Shown: in pieces, positions 1 through 5,747 of the stretch
How positions within the stretch are numbered: the first letter of the stretch is position 1
Layout of the letters: each line of letters opens with the position of its first letter
NCBI GenBank assembly: GCA_030039695.1
Contig: JASHVB010000212.1
Span: 1 to 8,268, forward strand
Direction of reading: 5' to 3'
Source: Acetobacteraceae bacterium
GTDB lineage: Bacteria > Pseudomonadota > Alphaproteobacteria > Acetobacterales > Acetobacteraceae
Length of the DNA stretch: 8,268 bases
Made by a program: the position numbers and the translations under genes
Notes under the pieces: generated by a model
The model's input: the letters and a program-made list of their open reading frames with translations, nothing else
Databases searched by the model: none
Told to the model about the DNA's origin: nothing

Positions 1-234
1 GCGCCCCCGGCAGGTCGCGCGGTGGATTGGAGAACTTGCCGCGCACCTCAGCGATGATCTGTTCGCGCACGCCAGCGCACCGCGGCCTCGAGCAACGTCA
101 ACAGCTCGCCCTGCTTCACGCTGTGCGAGCGGGTTGCGGACCGCGCCGGCGGTCTGCTTGGAAAGCGAGACCGAGGAGCCCGTGGTGCCATCAGGTCTGG
201 GATGATCCAGGTAACCGGTTAGGCGTCTATCCAT
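1..234 (-). pseudogene. Unrecognised leftward gene fragment, probably frameshifted
   Basis: A leftward frame opens with ATG at 234 and stays open to the left edge (78 codons). Its first part reads like a real protein (MDRRLTGYLDHPRPDG..., then SSVSLSKQTAGAVRNPLAQ, to about 121). Beyond that the frame becomes Arg/Ala/Ser-rich and shadow-like. More natural peptides continue in the other two minus-strand frames: SVKQGELLTLLEAAV at about 125-78, and GVREQIIAEVRGKFSNPPRD at 73-14. Natural sequence moving through three frames in succession suggests one gene broken by two indels. I do not recognise the family. No Shine-Dalgarno sequence precedes the ATG, which lies inside a perfect inverted repeat. 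Alternatives are an intact partial gene in the first frame, or a chance open frame in GC-rich DNA. Confidence 0.3.
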
Positions 235-251
235 ATAGAAGGATAGACGCC
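222..251. repeat. Perfect 11-bp inverted repeat with 8-nt loop
   Basis: GGCGTCTATCC at 222-232 is repeated as its exact reverse complement GGATAGACGCC at 241-251, with the loop ATATAGAA between. There is no T-run on either side, so it is not a typical intrinsic terminator. It covers the possible leftward start codon at 234-232. It could be an operator, the core of a recombination or insertion site, or an RNA hairpin hiding the start region. The symmetry is seen directly; no role can be assigned. Confidence 0.6.
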
Positions 252-259
252 GGCTTGCT

Positions 260-661
260 TTGCGTTGTATCGATTGTTTTGGACCCGACGCTGTCGAAGC
301 CACGCCCAACTCACACGAAACCGAGCTGAAAAAATCAACGCCGCACGCCCCCTTTTATCTGTTCGGGTCGACCGCGGACGACCATGCCGATGTCGACCGG
401 TTGTTCGACGATCCACGCGGCAAATTCGGGCTCTCTGACCTCCTCCCCTCGCTGAAGCCAGGGGCTTCCGCGCGATTGTGCGATGAGCCGATCGACGCGA
501 AGAAAGCCGCCGCCGCGGTCACCACATCGCGGAGCGTGACATTCCCGGCTCAGCTTATGTGGAAATTCGATGCCTGCAGGGACGATGGAGCAACGCCCTG
601 GAAGTCGAGCAATCCTTGGCCGTTGAGCAGCAGTACGCTGCCGCCGGCGCCGTCAGACTGA
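260..661 (+). CDS. Doubtful ORF, hypothetical (133 aa)
   Basis: The frame is open from a TAG at 236-238 to a TGA at 659-661. The only early start is TTG at 260; the next in-frame ATG is far inside. The central part (HAPFYLFGSTADDHADVDRL, then DDPRGKFGLSDLLPSLKPG) has balanced composition and GC-rich third positions, as in a real protein, but I recognise no family. Its last 110 or so bases overlap the 3' end of the convergent glycosidase gene antisense, where its sequence turns Ser/Pro-rich as a shadow would. It may be the remnant of a gene that lost its 5' end, with only the part before about 545 originally coding. Confidence 0.2.
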   Translation: MRCIDCFGPDAVEATPNSHETELKKSTPHAPFYLFGSTADDHADVDRLFDDPRGKFGLSDLLPSLKPGASARLCDEPIDAKKAAAAVTTSRSVTFPAQLMWKFDACRDDGATPWKSSNPWPLSSSTLPPAPSD

Positions 662-2151
662 AGCGCGCCCGCGGCGGCGGCAGCGCTCGAGAAGCCCAGA
701 CTTGGTGCAAGGTCGACCTTGCCGTGCGCGGCTGAGAAGTTCATGAGCTCGATCTGGCCGCCGGCCGAGCCGATGTGCAGGGTCAGCTTGTCGTTACCGC
801 TCGGTGAGTCCGTGATCGTATCATTGCCGCCGCTGATGAAGACAACGTTGCCTGTGCCATGGAGCACCAGCTGTGAGTTGCTGTCGTTCAATTGGAACGT
901 GTTGTGGCCGTCGCCGGTTGCGGTTGTTAAGGTATCGGTACCCGTGCCGACGCTGATCGTGTCGTGTTCGCTATTCGCCGCGAGCGAGACGATGAAGTTG
1001 CCATCGCCCAACGCAAAGGTCTGGTTGCTGCCCGACAGCGCGGGATCCGTGGCCGAAGACTGTGCGCCGAAATACTGAGCCCATGCCGCGGCCTCCTGCG
1101 GTTTGCCATCCGACGCGTACGAGAACTGATAGTTCCCGCCGCCGTTGCTGTCCCAGAGGTCGACGAAATCAATCGGCAGCCCGTTGCTCTGCGCGGTGGT
1201 GAGCTGCTGCGACAACCACTGCGGGAAGGCGGCATCGTCCTGGACATCGGTGCCGGCGTTCGAGTTGCCGGCACCGGTTTCCGGGACGGCAAACGGTTTT
1301 CCCTGCTGCTCGGCGAACTGGATCAGGCTGTCGAAGCTCTGGCTGTACCCGTCGCTGCCATCGAGCGACCATTCCGTCGCGGCAGGATACGACCAGTAGT
1401 GCTCGGCGTTGACCGGATTGGAGATAAACTGCGCGACGCTGGTGTCTTCCCCGCCGGTGGCCCAATCGTGATATAGTGGCTGCCCGCTGGCGTTGGTGCC
1501 GTCCGAGTACGGATACATGTCGGAGTACATGTCCGCCCCGATGACGTCCACGTACTGGTTGCCCGGGTACATGTTCGTCGTCGCTTCGACATTGCTGTAA
1601 TTGGTAACGCCGGGGTTCCAGACAACGCTGATATTGACCCCGTCCGCCGCCCCGGCCTGGTGCAGCACGGTGTAGATGTGCTGGAACGCCGCGACCCAGT
1701 CTGACTGATCCTGCGCGCTGTCGCCCGCGTAGGTCGGGCCAGGCAGGTTGAACTCCCACCCCGGGCGAAAGACCAGTGACGTGAAGCCCTGCGCCGCCCA
1801 GGCGTTCACGATGCCCGTCAGAACGCTGTCGTACTGGCCGGAGGCGAAGGCCTGGTACTGCTGGTCCGGGGTCCCCGAGCCGGCAGCGCTGGAGTACATC
1901 GGCAGCGCGATGACGGGCGTCAGCCCTTGGGCGTCCGGCGAGTTGGCGTTCGACCACGCCTGATAGCTGGAATTCGCAACCCACGAGCTGATCGGCTGTG
2001 TCTCATCAATGTAGGTGTTGATGTAGCTGGGCGCGGCGCCCATCAGATTGACGAAGCTTGCGTAATCCGCCTCGAACTGCGCTTCGGCGGACGGATCGCC
2101 GGGATTCGGTTCGTCAACATAGACCCCAAGTGGAAACGGAGTTGACGTCAT
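550..2151 (-). CDS. GH26-like glycoside hydrolase with C-terminal RTX-like region
   Basis: A 533-aa protein, likely an extracellular beta-mannanase-type or related glycan hydrolase. Residues about 5-360 form a GH26-like barrel. The segment LVFRPGWEFNLPGP matches the GH26 acid/base motif (R-P-x-x-E-x-N), placing the catalytic Glu near residue 132. FAVPETGAG near 291 fits the nucleophile Glu. VVWNPG and DVIGADMYSDMYP between them also fit a clan-A barrel. Residues about 380-455 are RTX-like, with degenerate nonapeptides (GTGTDTLTT, GDGHNTFQL, GTGNVVFIS, GGNDTITDS). The tail (LLNGQGLLDFQGV ... LQASNFHIS) resembles C-terminal regions of type I secretion substrates. There is no N-terminal signal peptide, which agrees with that route; no transporter genes are in the window. 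I chose ATG 2151 over the in-frame ATG at 2214 because the family-like sequence begins at MTSTPFPLGVYVDEP and the added 21 residues look untranslated. The ribosome site is weak (GGAA well upstream). Substrate is inferred only from family. Confidence 0.8.
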   Translation of the reverse strand: MTSTPFPLGVYVDEPNPGDPSAEAQFEADYASFVNLMGAAPSYINTYIDETQPISSWVANSSYQAWSNANSPDAQGLTPVIALPMYSSAAGSGTPDQQYQAFASGQYDSVLTGIVNAWAAQGFTSLVFRPGWEFNLPGPTYAGDSAQDQSDWVAAFQHIYTVLHQAGAADGVNISVVWNPGVTNYSNVEATTNMYPGNQYVDVIGADMYSDMYPYSDGTNASGQPLYHDWATGGEDTSVAQFISNPVNAEHYWSYPAATEWSLDGSDGYSQSFDSLIQFAEQQGKPFAVPETGAGNSNAGTDVQDDAAFPQWLSQQLTTAQSNGLPIDFVDLWDSNGGGNYQFSYASDGKPQEAAAWAQYFGAQSSATDPALSGSNQTFALGDGNFIVSLAANSEHDTISVGTGTDTLTTATGDGHNTFQLNDSNSQLVLHGTGNVVFISGGNDTITDSPSGNDKLTLHIGSAGGQIELMNFSAAHGKVDLAPSLGFSSAAAAAGALQSDGAGGSVLLLNGQGLLDFQGVAPSSLQASNFHIS

Positions 2152-2775
2152 GTGTCGTGCTGTTCCGTTGTTAGATGTGGATTCCAACTGACCGGCGATT
2201 CGCCATCGTGGCACTCGTCGGTATTCCTGGTGAGTACCTCACGAGGCACGGGTTGATCAACCACCACACGATCTGTTCAAACCTGCACGCTAGGCTGCTT
2301 GGGGATGTAACGTTGCCCAGACACCGCGTAGCGGCTGTTATGTTGCCGCTTGGACGGGCCATCCGCAAACTCGGTGGTAGACGATTTCATCGATTGGCAA
2401 CAATCTCGCTCTGAGCCGCTTGGCGTCGGCTCTGCTGAACATCGTACGCTGCAAGGTGCCAAGCCGGCCAATCTGGCCTTGCAGTCAGTCCATTGCCCCG
2501 GTGCCCCATCACCGCGTTGCACGCTGCGGGGCAGTCAACGTCACGCGGCAATTCCCCGTCGCCACCACCGCCGAAATTGGGAAAGCACTCCCAAACCGCA
2601 GCACGACAGGGCATCTCCACGGCGGTGTTGAGGATACGCTTGGGTGATATTCGATTGCTACCATGTCGAATCCGATATCGTGCCTGTGCCGATGGCCGGT
2701 ACTGCTACGATGATGATCGGGTGGTCATTGGCGGCGGCGGCCGGCTCGTCAGCCCGTCGGGACCGTATCTTGCTG
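2152..2775. other. 624-bp spacer without a convincing gene
   Basis: This stretch lies between the start of the glycosidase gene and the stop of the DUF2784 gene, both leftward. Several 60-130-codon frames overlap on both strands, but none has a recognisable motif, a ribosome site or consistent codon use. It must hold the promoter of the glycosidase gene at its left end; I see no clear -35/-10 pair there. The one clear structure is the hairpin at 2449-2484. The sequence may be decayed DNA, but no parent element can be named. Confidence 0.5.
2449..2484. repeat. Bulged inverted repeat (hairpin), 7+4 bp
   Basis: CTGCAAG at 2449-2455 pairs with CTTGCAG at 2478-2484. After a two-base bulge (GT), GCCA at 2458-2461 pairs with TGGC at 2474-2477, leaving a 12-nt loop that contains CCGGCC. 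It sits in the middle of gene-free sequence. No T-run follows on either strand, so a standard terminator is unlikely. It may be a structured RNA element, a protein-binding site or a trace of a mobile-element end. Confidence 0.45.
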
Positions 2776-3189
2776 CTACGCCTGATTGTGACGCATCTGC
2801 CGGGGCGGCCAGTAGGGTGGCACCCACCACCACAACGCGATCACATAGAGCCACACCAGCACATAGAGGCCCGTAAAGAACCACAGCGGCAGAGGCCAGA
2901 AAATCACCCTATCCACCCAACGCATGATCAGTGGTGGCGCACTCCCATGCTGCCCGAGCAACTGGTCTTGCAGCAGCGTGAGTACGCAAACGCGTCCGGC
3001 CACCGCCTGTACCGCAACCACCGCCAAGGCAAGCAAATGCAGCAATCGCCACCATCCGATACGGACGAAGCGCCAGCCGAACCATGCGCCGAGTGGTATC
3101 GCGATCAGGCCAAACACGTTGAACAGGATGATGGCGACGTGCAGAGCCAACACACCATCGGCAAGGCCAAGGTCGGGAGCTGCAAGCAT
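2776..3189 (-). CDS. DUF2784 family small integral membrane protein
   Basis: A 137-aa hydrophobic protein matching the DUF2784 pattern. The N-terminal helix (LADGVLALHVAIILFNVFGL, about residues 9-37) carries the characteristic Asp-x-x-x-x-x-His spacing. A second helix spans about 45-66, followed by the family's Cys-containing turn (GRVCVLTLLQDQL, Cys68), then an amphipathic segment and a third helix at about 96-122 (WPLPLWFFTGLYVLVWLYV). The tail is short and basic. The protein should sit in the inner membrane. Biochemical function of the family is unknown to me. Start ATG 3189 is the first Met, but no strong ribosome site precedes it. It is a single gene: a long spacer separates it from the glycosidase downstream, and the next gene upstream is divergent. 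Confidence 0.75.
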   Translation of the reverse strand: MLAAPDLGLADGVLALHVAIILFNVFGLIAIPLGAWFGWRFVRIGWWRLLHLLALAVVAVQAVAGRVCVLTLLQDQLLGQHGSAPPLIMRWVDRVIFWPLPLWFFTGLYVLVWLYVIALWWWVPPYWPPRQMRHNQA

Positions 3190-3530
3190 GAACTGGTACC
3201 GTAATGTCCCGGTCGGTCGGTAGCTAAGTGTAGGTCCAGCGCTACACCATCCGGCCAGTCCGGCAAAGTCGTTGGCTCGGGGAATGACTGACGCAGGGCG
3301 CGGTTGCTTTCGATGACTGCGATACCCGAAACCTATCAGGGGCAGCTGGCGAGGGGACCACCATTCCGCGGTGAAGCATGCGGTGACACGTGCACCAGCG
3401 ACGAAATTGCCCGGGCTGCGACGAGCACAGCCTGCGGGCGGGGCTCATCACCTCGGTGACCGAGCGCCGGGTGGCGGGGCGAATAGGCAGGACGCCATTG
3501 TGAAGCGCGGCGCAGCCGACTGACAAGAGA

Positions 3531-3560
3531 TTGACAATTGACAATATTTCACTCTAAGGA
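3531..3560 (+). promoter_or_regulatory. Candidate promoter with two overlapping TTGACA boxes
   Basis: TTGACA occurs at 3531-3536 and again at 3538-3543, inside the tandem repeat ATTGACAATTGACAAT, in an AT-rich island within otherwise GC-rich DNA. For the first box, TAAGGA at 3555-3560 (18-bp spacing) is a poor -10. The second box has no better partner at 17 bp. The island lies about 50-80 bases upstream of the lipoprotein start, a suitable place for its promoter. The tandem repeat could also be a regulator-binding site. Strand and use are inferred. Confidence 0.4.
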
Positions 3561-3597
3561 TTTTTGATCATCGGCCGGATTGTCTGGGGTAGGTGCC

Positions 3598-3602
3598 GAG
3601 GG
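3598..3602 (+). promoter_or_regulatory. Ribosome binding site fixing the lipoprotein start
   Basis: GAGGG lies 8 bases before ATG 3611. The alternative GTG at 3593 has GGGGT only 2 bases upstream, too close to act as a Shine-Dalgarno site. This favours ATG 3611, which also gives a normal signal peptide. Confidence 0.55.
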
Positions 3603-3610
3603 CCACGCAC

Positions 3611-4477
3611 ATGGACGGCATCCGTGCGGCAAGAACGATGCTGCTTGCGATAGGGTTCGTCGCTTCTGCGGGCGGACTCGCCAGTTGCCTGAAGATCGAG
3701 ACCCCCGTCGTCACGGAGCGGACGGCCGACCATCCGTTCAAACGGCACTTGCTGGTCTGGACATACGAGAACGCCGCTTCCTCGCCGAAGGGCTACGGGT
3801 TGATCGATCTGGATGGCGCCAAATACAGGTGGACCCCGCTCGTCGGGGAACCCGGGATTTGGCGGCCTGATGTGTATCTGAAGGCATCGGCGGGCGGCGG
3901 ATACATTCTAGTTGAGGGATCAGATATCGGCTTCTTGCGGCGGGACGCGAACGGGTTTTGGTATGCCTACGCAAAGCTGGGATCGGCGGATTGCAAGCAC
4001 CTTGAGCAGTCCGAGTTCGACAGGCTGAAATTGCAAACGAAGGGCGACGATTGTATCGCCCCGACATTCGATAGCTTGGTAGGTTTGCTCGAGAAGATCG
4101 ATTGGACACACCACGCGTCGAGCCTTGTGTTCAAGATTGTCAGGGAGTCCGACGAATCAGTCATCGCCGGTGAACCGGCCCTAGCCGAGATCAAGAACCG
4201 CTGTGTGGCCATCGTCAGCGAAGACAAGGTCAAGCACATCATCGCCGAACACCTGGGCTTGCCCCTGGACGCCATCAAACCCCAGTCTCGCTGGAGCGAT
4301 TTACACGCCGATGCCTTGGATCTGGTGGAACTGACGATGGCGTTCGAGGAGGCGTTCAATTTGGAGATTGAAGACGACGACGCGGAAAGGATATCGACCG
4401 TCCAGGACGCTATCGACGTAATACGCGAAAGTTGCTTCCGAGTCCTGGTTCACGACGAGGCGCCGCGATTATGGTAA
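3611..4477 (+). CDS. Predicted lipoprotein with C-terminal serine-less acyl carrier protein domain
   Basis: A 288-aa protein with three parts. Residues 1-26 are a lipoprotein signal: Arg5 and Arg8, a hydrophobic stretch MLLAIGFVASAGG, and the lipobox LASC with Cys26. Residue +2 is Leu, not Asp, which in enterobacteria would favour outer-membrane sorting. Residues about 27-185 are an unrecognised, probably beta-rich region with many aromatic residues and Gly (LLVWTYEN, YILVEGSDIGFLRRDANGFW). Residues about 198-277 are an acyl carrier protein domain by family pattern: VKHIIAEHLGL (helix I), DLVELTMAFEEAFNLEI (helix II) and ISTVQDAIDVI (last helix). The usual DLGADSLD is DLHADALD, so the Ser that accepts 4'-phosphopantetheine is Ala235 (codon GCC at 4313-4315) and the preceding Gly is His. 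It therefore cannot carry an acyl chain in the usual way. No fatty-acid or polyketide genes are near. Function is unknown; a structural or protein-binding role is inferred. If the lipobox is false, the protein is cytoplasmic. Confidence 0.8.
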   Translation: MDGIRAARTMLLAIGFVASAGGLASCLKIETPVVTERTADHPFKRHLLVWTYENAASSPKGYGLIDLDGAKYRWTPLVGEPGIWRPDVYLKASAGGGYILVEGSDIGFLRRDANGFWYAYAKLGSADCKHLEQSEFDRLKLQTKGDDCIAPTFDSLVGLLEKIDWTHHASSLVFKIVRESDESVIAGEPALAEIKNRCVAIVSEDKVKHIIAEHLGLPLDAIKPQSRWSDLHADALDLVELTMAFEEAFNLEIEDDDAERISTVQDAIDVIRESCFRVLVHDEAPRLW

Positions 4478-4537
4478 ACAATGCCGGCGGCTCTCCCTCG
4501 TGCGCCCGTGCCGGCGCCTGGTTTCGCGCCGAACCGT

Positions 4538-4551
4538 GCCGTCAGGACGGC
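4538..4551. repeat. 6-bp inverted repeat with 2-nt loop
   Basis: GCCGTC at 4538-4543 and GACGGC at 4546-4551 are exact reverse complements around AG. It lies about 60 bases after the lipoprotein stop. Without a T-run it is a weak terminator candidate, and such symmetry can arise by chance in GC-rich DNA. Confidence 0.3.
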
Positions 4552-4608
4552 GTGGTGCGCCGGTGCGCACAGGACCTTGCCGTCCGCGCACGTCGGGGCT
4601 GAACGGCA

Positions 4609-4622
4609 CCGTCCGCGGACGG
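4609..4622. repeat. Perfect 14-bp palindrome
   Basis: CCGTCCGCGGACGG reads the same on both strands, with no spacer. It lies in gene-free sequence. It could be a dimeric-regulator site or a chance GC-rich palindrome; nothing nearby decides. Confidence 0.35.
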
Positions 4623-4970
4623 CCCACGAGCCCGTGTCGGTGCGTATGGCGAATCCGTCGGTGCCGACTCGCCTGACAAACGCAAACGATCGTGCGCGCG
4701 GCATCTCGCAACGTCAGGCGCACCATCTGAGCGGGCCGCCGGCCGGCATATCCGGGTCAGGGTGAGGCGTATCCGCAGATCATTCCCATGATCTCGCTGC
4801 ACATCCTGCGCCGCGACCGCCTTGCCATACTCGATGACGAGCTGGAGCCGAATTCGCCTCCTAAGACCACCGTCGGGACGATCACGGTGGGTCACGGCAA
4901 TGGCTGATACCGGGCGCGTTTGGTTTCGATGTCTATTCTCGACAGTAAAGTCCGCCGCCCCGCAACCGCC

Positions 4971-5021
4971 CGGCTACGTCTCGCCATCCTGGTCAACAAC
5001 GCGGGCATTGGGGAGTCCCCT
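4971..5021 (+). pseudogene. Possible short-chain dehydrogenase/reductase fragment
   Basis: In one plus-strand frame the sequence reads RLRLAILVNNAGIGESP. The core LVNNAG is the hallmark structural motif (NNAG) of classical short-chain dehydrogenases/reductases, normally about 80-90 residues into the protein and preceded by a cofactor-binding TGxxxGxG motif. Neither that motif nor the downstream YxxxK is in frame nearby, and the frame runs into the DUF1992 gene out of register. If not coincidence, it is a small relic of a lost gene. Confidence 0.3.
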
Positions 5022-5055
5022 CGACAAGGCGCTATCATTTTGACCAGGAGAGTGC

Positions 5056-5059
5056 AGGA
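5056..5059 (+). promoter_or_regulatory. Ribosome binding site of the DUF1992 gene
   Basis: AGGA lies 8 bases before ATG 5068. A second purine-rich AGGAGAG begins at 5046, too far for this start. The site supports the chosen start, which also agrees with the start of the family domain. Confidence 0.5.
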
Positions 5060-5067
5060 CCCGGACC

Positions 5068-5478
5068 ATGACGGAGCGCAAGCCTGCCCAGACGAGCTGG
5101 GAGACATGGATCGAAACTCAGATACGTGGCGCCATGGAAGACGGGGCCTTCGACAACCTGCCGGGGGCAGGTAAGCCCCTCCCGAATTCCGGTCAGGAAT
5201 ACGACCCGCTCTGGTGGCAGAAGCAGCTCGTCCAGCGCGAGCAGATCACCGTGCTGCCGCCATCGCTCGAGCTGCTGCGCAAGGTGAAGGAGATGCTCGC
5301 CACGATCGAGAAGCTACACGACGAAGCGACCGTCCGTCACCGCATCGCCGCGCTCAACGTCGAGATCGCCAAGGTCAACGCGACTGTGGTGGAGGGACCC
5401 CCGACGCGTGTCGGCACGCTGGATGTCGATCAGGTCGTGGCGCGGTGGCGGGGGACCAGCCCCGCCAATTCCCGCTAG
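5068..5478 (+). CDS. DUF1992 (DnaJ homologue subfamily C member 28-type) domain protein
   Basis: A 136-aa soluble protein. Residues about 10-75 carry the DUF1992 signature: SWETWIETQIRGAMEDGAFD, then NLPGAGKPLP, then YDPLWWQKQLVQRE and LPPSLELLRKV. The rest is helical and charged (MLATIEKLHDEATVRHRIAALNVEIAKVNATV), ending in a short tail with VGTLDVDQVVARWRG. The domain occurs in eukaryotic DNAJC28 and in stand-alone bacterial proteins such as this one. The J domain is absent, as is usual in bacteria. No enzymatic activity is known to me; a chaperone-linked or binding role is only suggested by the eukaryotic fusion. It stands alone: a long spacer precedes it and the gene after it is convergent. 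Confidence 0.85.
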   Translation: MTERKPAQTSWETWIETQIRGAMEDGAFDNLPGAGKPLPNSGQEYDPLWWQKQLVQREQITVLPPSLELLRKVKEMLATIEKLHDEATVRHRIAALNVEIAKVNATVVEGPPTRVGTLDVDQVVARWRGTSPANSR

Positions 5479-5606
5479 CTCTTCCGGCCTCATGACCAGT
5501 GGCTGGTTGCTTGCACAGAGGATCTCAGAAGCGGACGTCGACGGGAGCCAGACCGTGCGGCCTTGCTGTACGCTGCGGCTCTGCGAAACAGGTCTTGTCG
5601 CGACCA

Positions 5607-5672
5607 CCCAAAGGCGGACAGCAATTCCCCGCTGGTGGCGTGACCATGCTGCCGCCGCCCAATGGCGGCCAG
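5607..5672 (+). repeat. Two copies of an imperfect 15-bp direct repeat
   Basis: CCCAAAGGCGGACAG at 5607-5621 and CCCAATGGCGGCCAG at 5658-5672 match at 13 of 15 positions and start 51 bp apart. They lie in the 269-bp gap between two convergent genes. Repeated transposase-binding sites of this kind occur at the ends of some insertion sequences (for example the IS21 family), but no transposase remnant was found, so the origin is uncertain. Confidence 0.35.
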
Positions 5673-5747
5673 ATGTCGCGGAGCGGTGCGATCAATGTGG
5701 CGAGCAGCACTGTCTCCAGCGGTTCCGCCACCCGGGTTCGGCTATGA

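Larger units (their letters stand above)
3190..3610. other. Divergent intergenic region, no gene seen
   Basis: This 421-bp stretch separates the leftward DUF2784 gene from the rightward ACP-domain lipoprotein gene and should carry both promoters. A leftward 100-codon frame at 3544-3242 exists, but it is rich in Arg, Ser and Cys, lacks a recognisable motif and begins within the promoter-like AT-rich island, so I read it as non-coding. The only notable signal is the island at 3530-3566. Confidence 0.45.
4478..5067. other. 590-bp spacer with decayed sequence
   Basis: No credible complete gene is seen between the ACP-domain lipoprotein and the DUF1992 gene. Frames at 4450-4895 on the minus strand are Arg/Ala/Pro-rich, typical of GC-rich non-coding DNA. 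A plus-strand peptide at about 4788-4908 (MISLHILRRDRLAILDDELE ...) looks more protein-like, but it follows a stop at 4728-4730 and matches nothing I know. GC-rich symmetries occur at 4538-4551 and 4609-4622. A fragment resembling a short-chain dehydrogenase lies at 4971-5021. The whole reads like eroded remnants. Confidence 0.45.

Noticed and set aside
222..251. Reading the inverted repeat as an intrinsic terminator
   Set aside because: No run of T follows on either strand and no gene ends just before it.
1169..1984. Minus-strand open frame of 271 codons
   Set aside because: Out-of-register shadow of the glycosidase gene, which has catalytic motifs in its own frame.
2644..3204. Plus-strand open frame of 186 codons
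   Set aside because: Mostly antisense to the DUF2784 gene; His/Gln/Pro-rich reading with no motif, while the minus strand gives clear membrane helices.
3242..3544. Minus-strand 100-codon frame in the divergent intergenic region
   Set aside because: Starts inside the AT-rich promoter-like island, is rich in Arg, Ser and Cys, and shows no motif.
4450..4704. Minus-strand 84-codon frame after the lipoprotein gene
   Set aside because: Starts with MPRARS and is open, but has no ribosome site or family resemblance, and its end overlaps the lipoprotein gene antisense; composition fits chance in GC-rich DNA.
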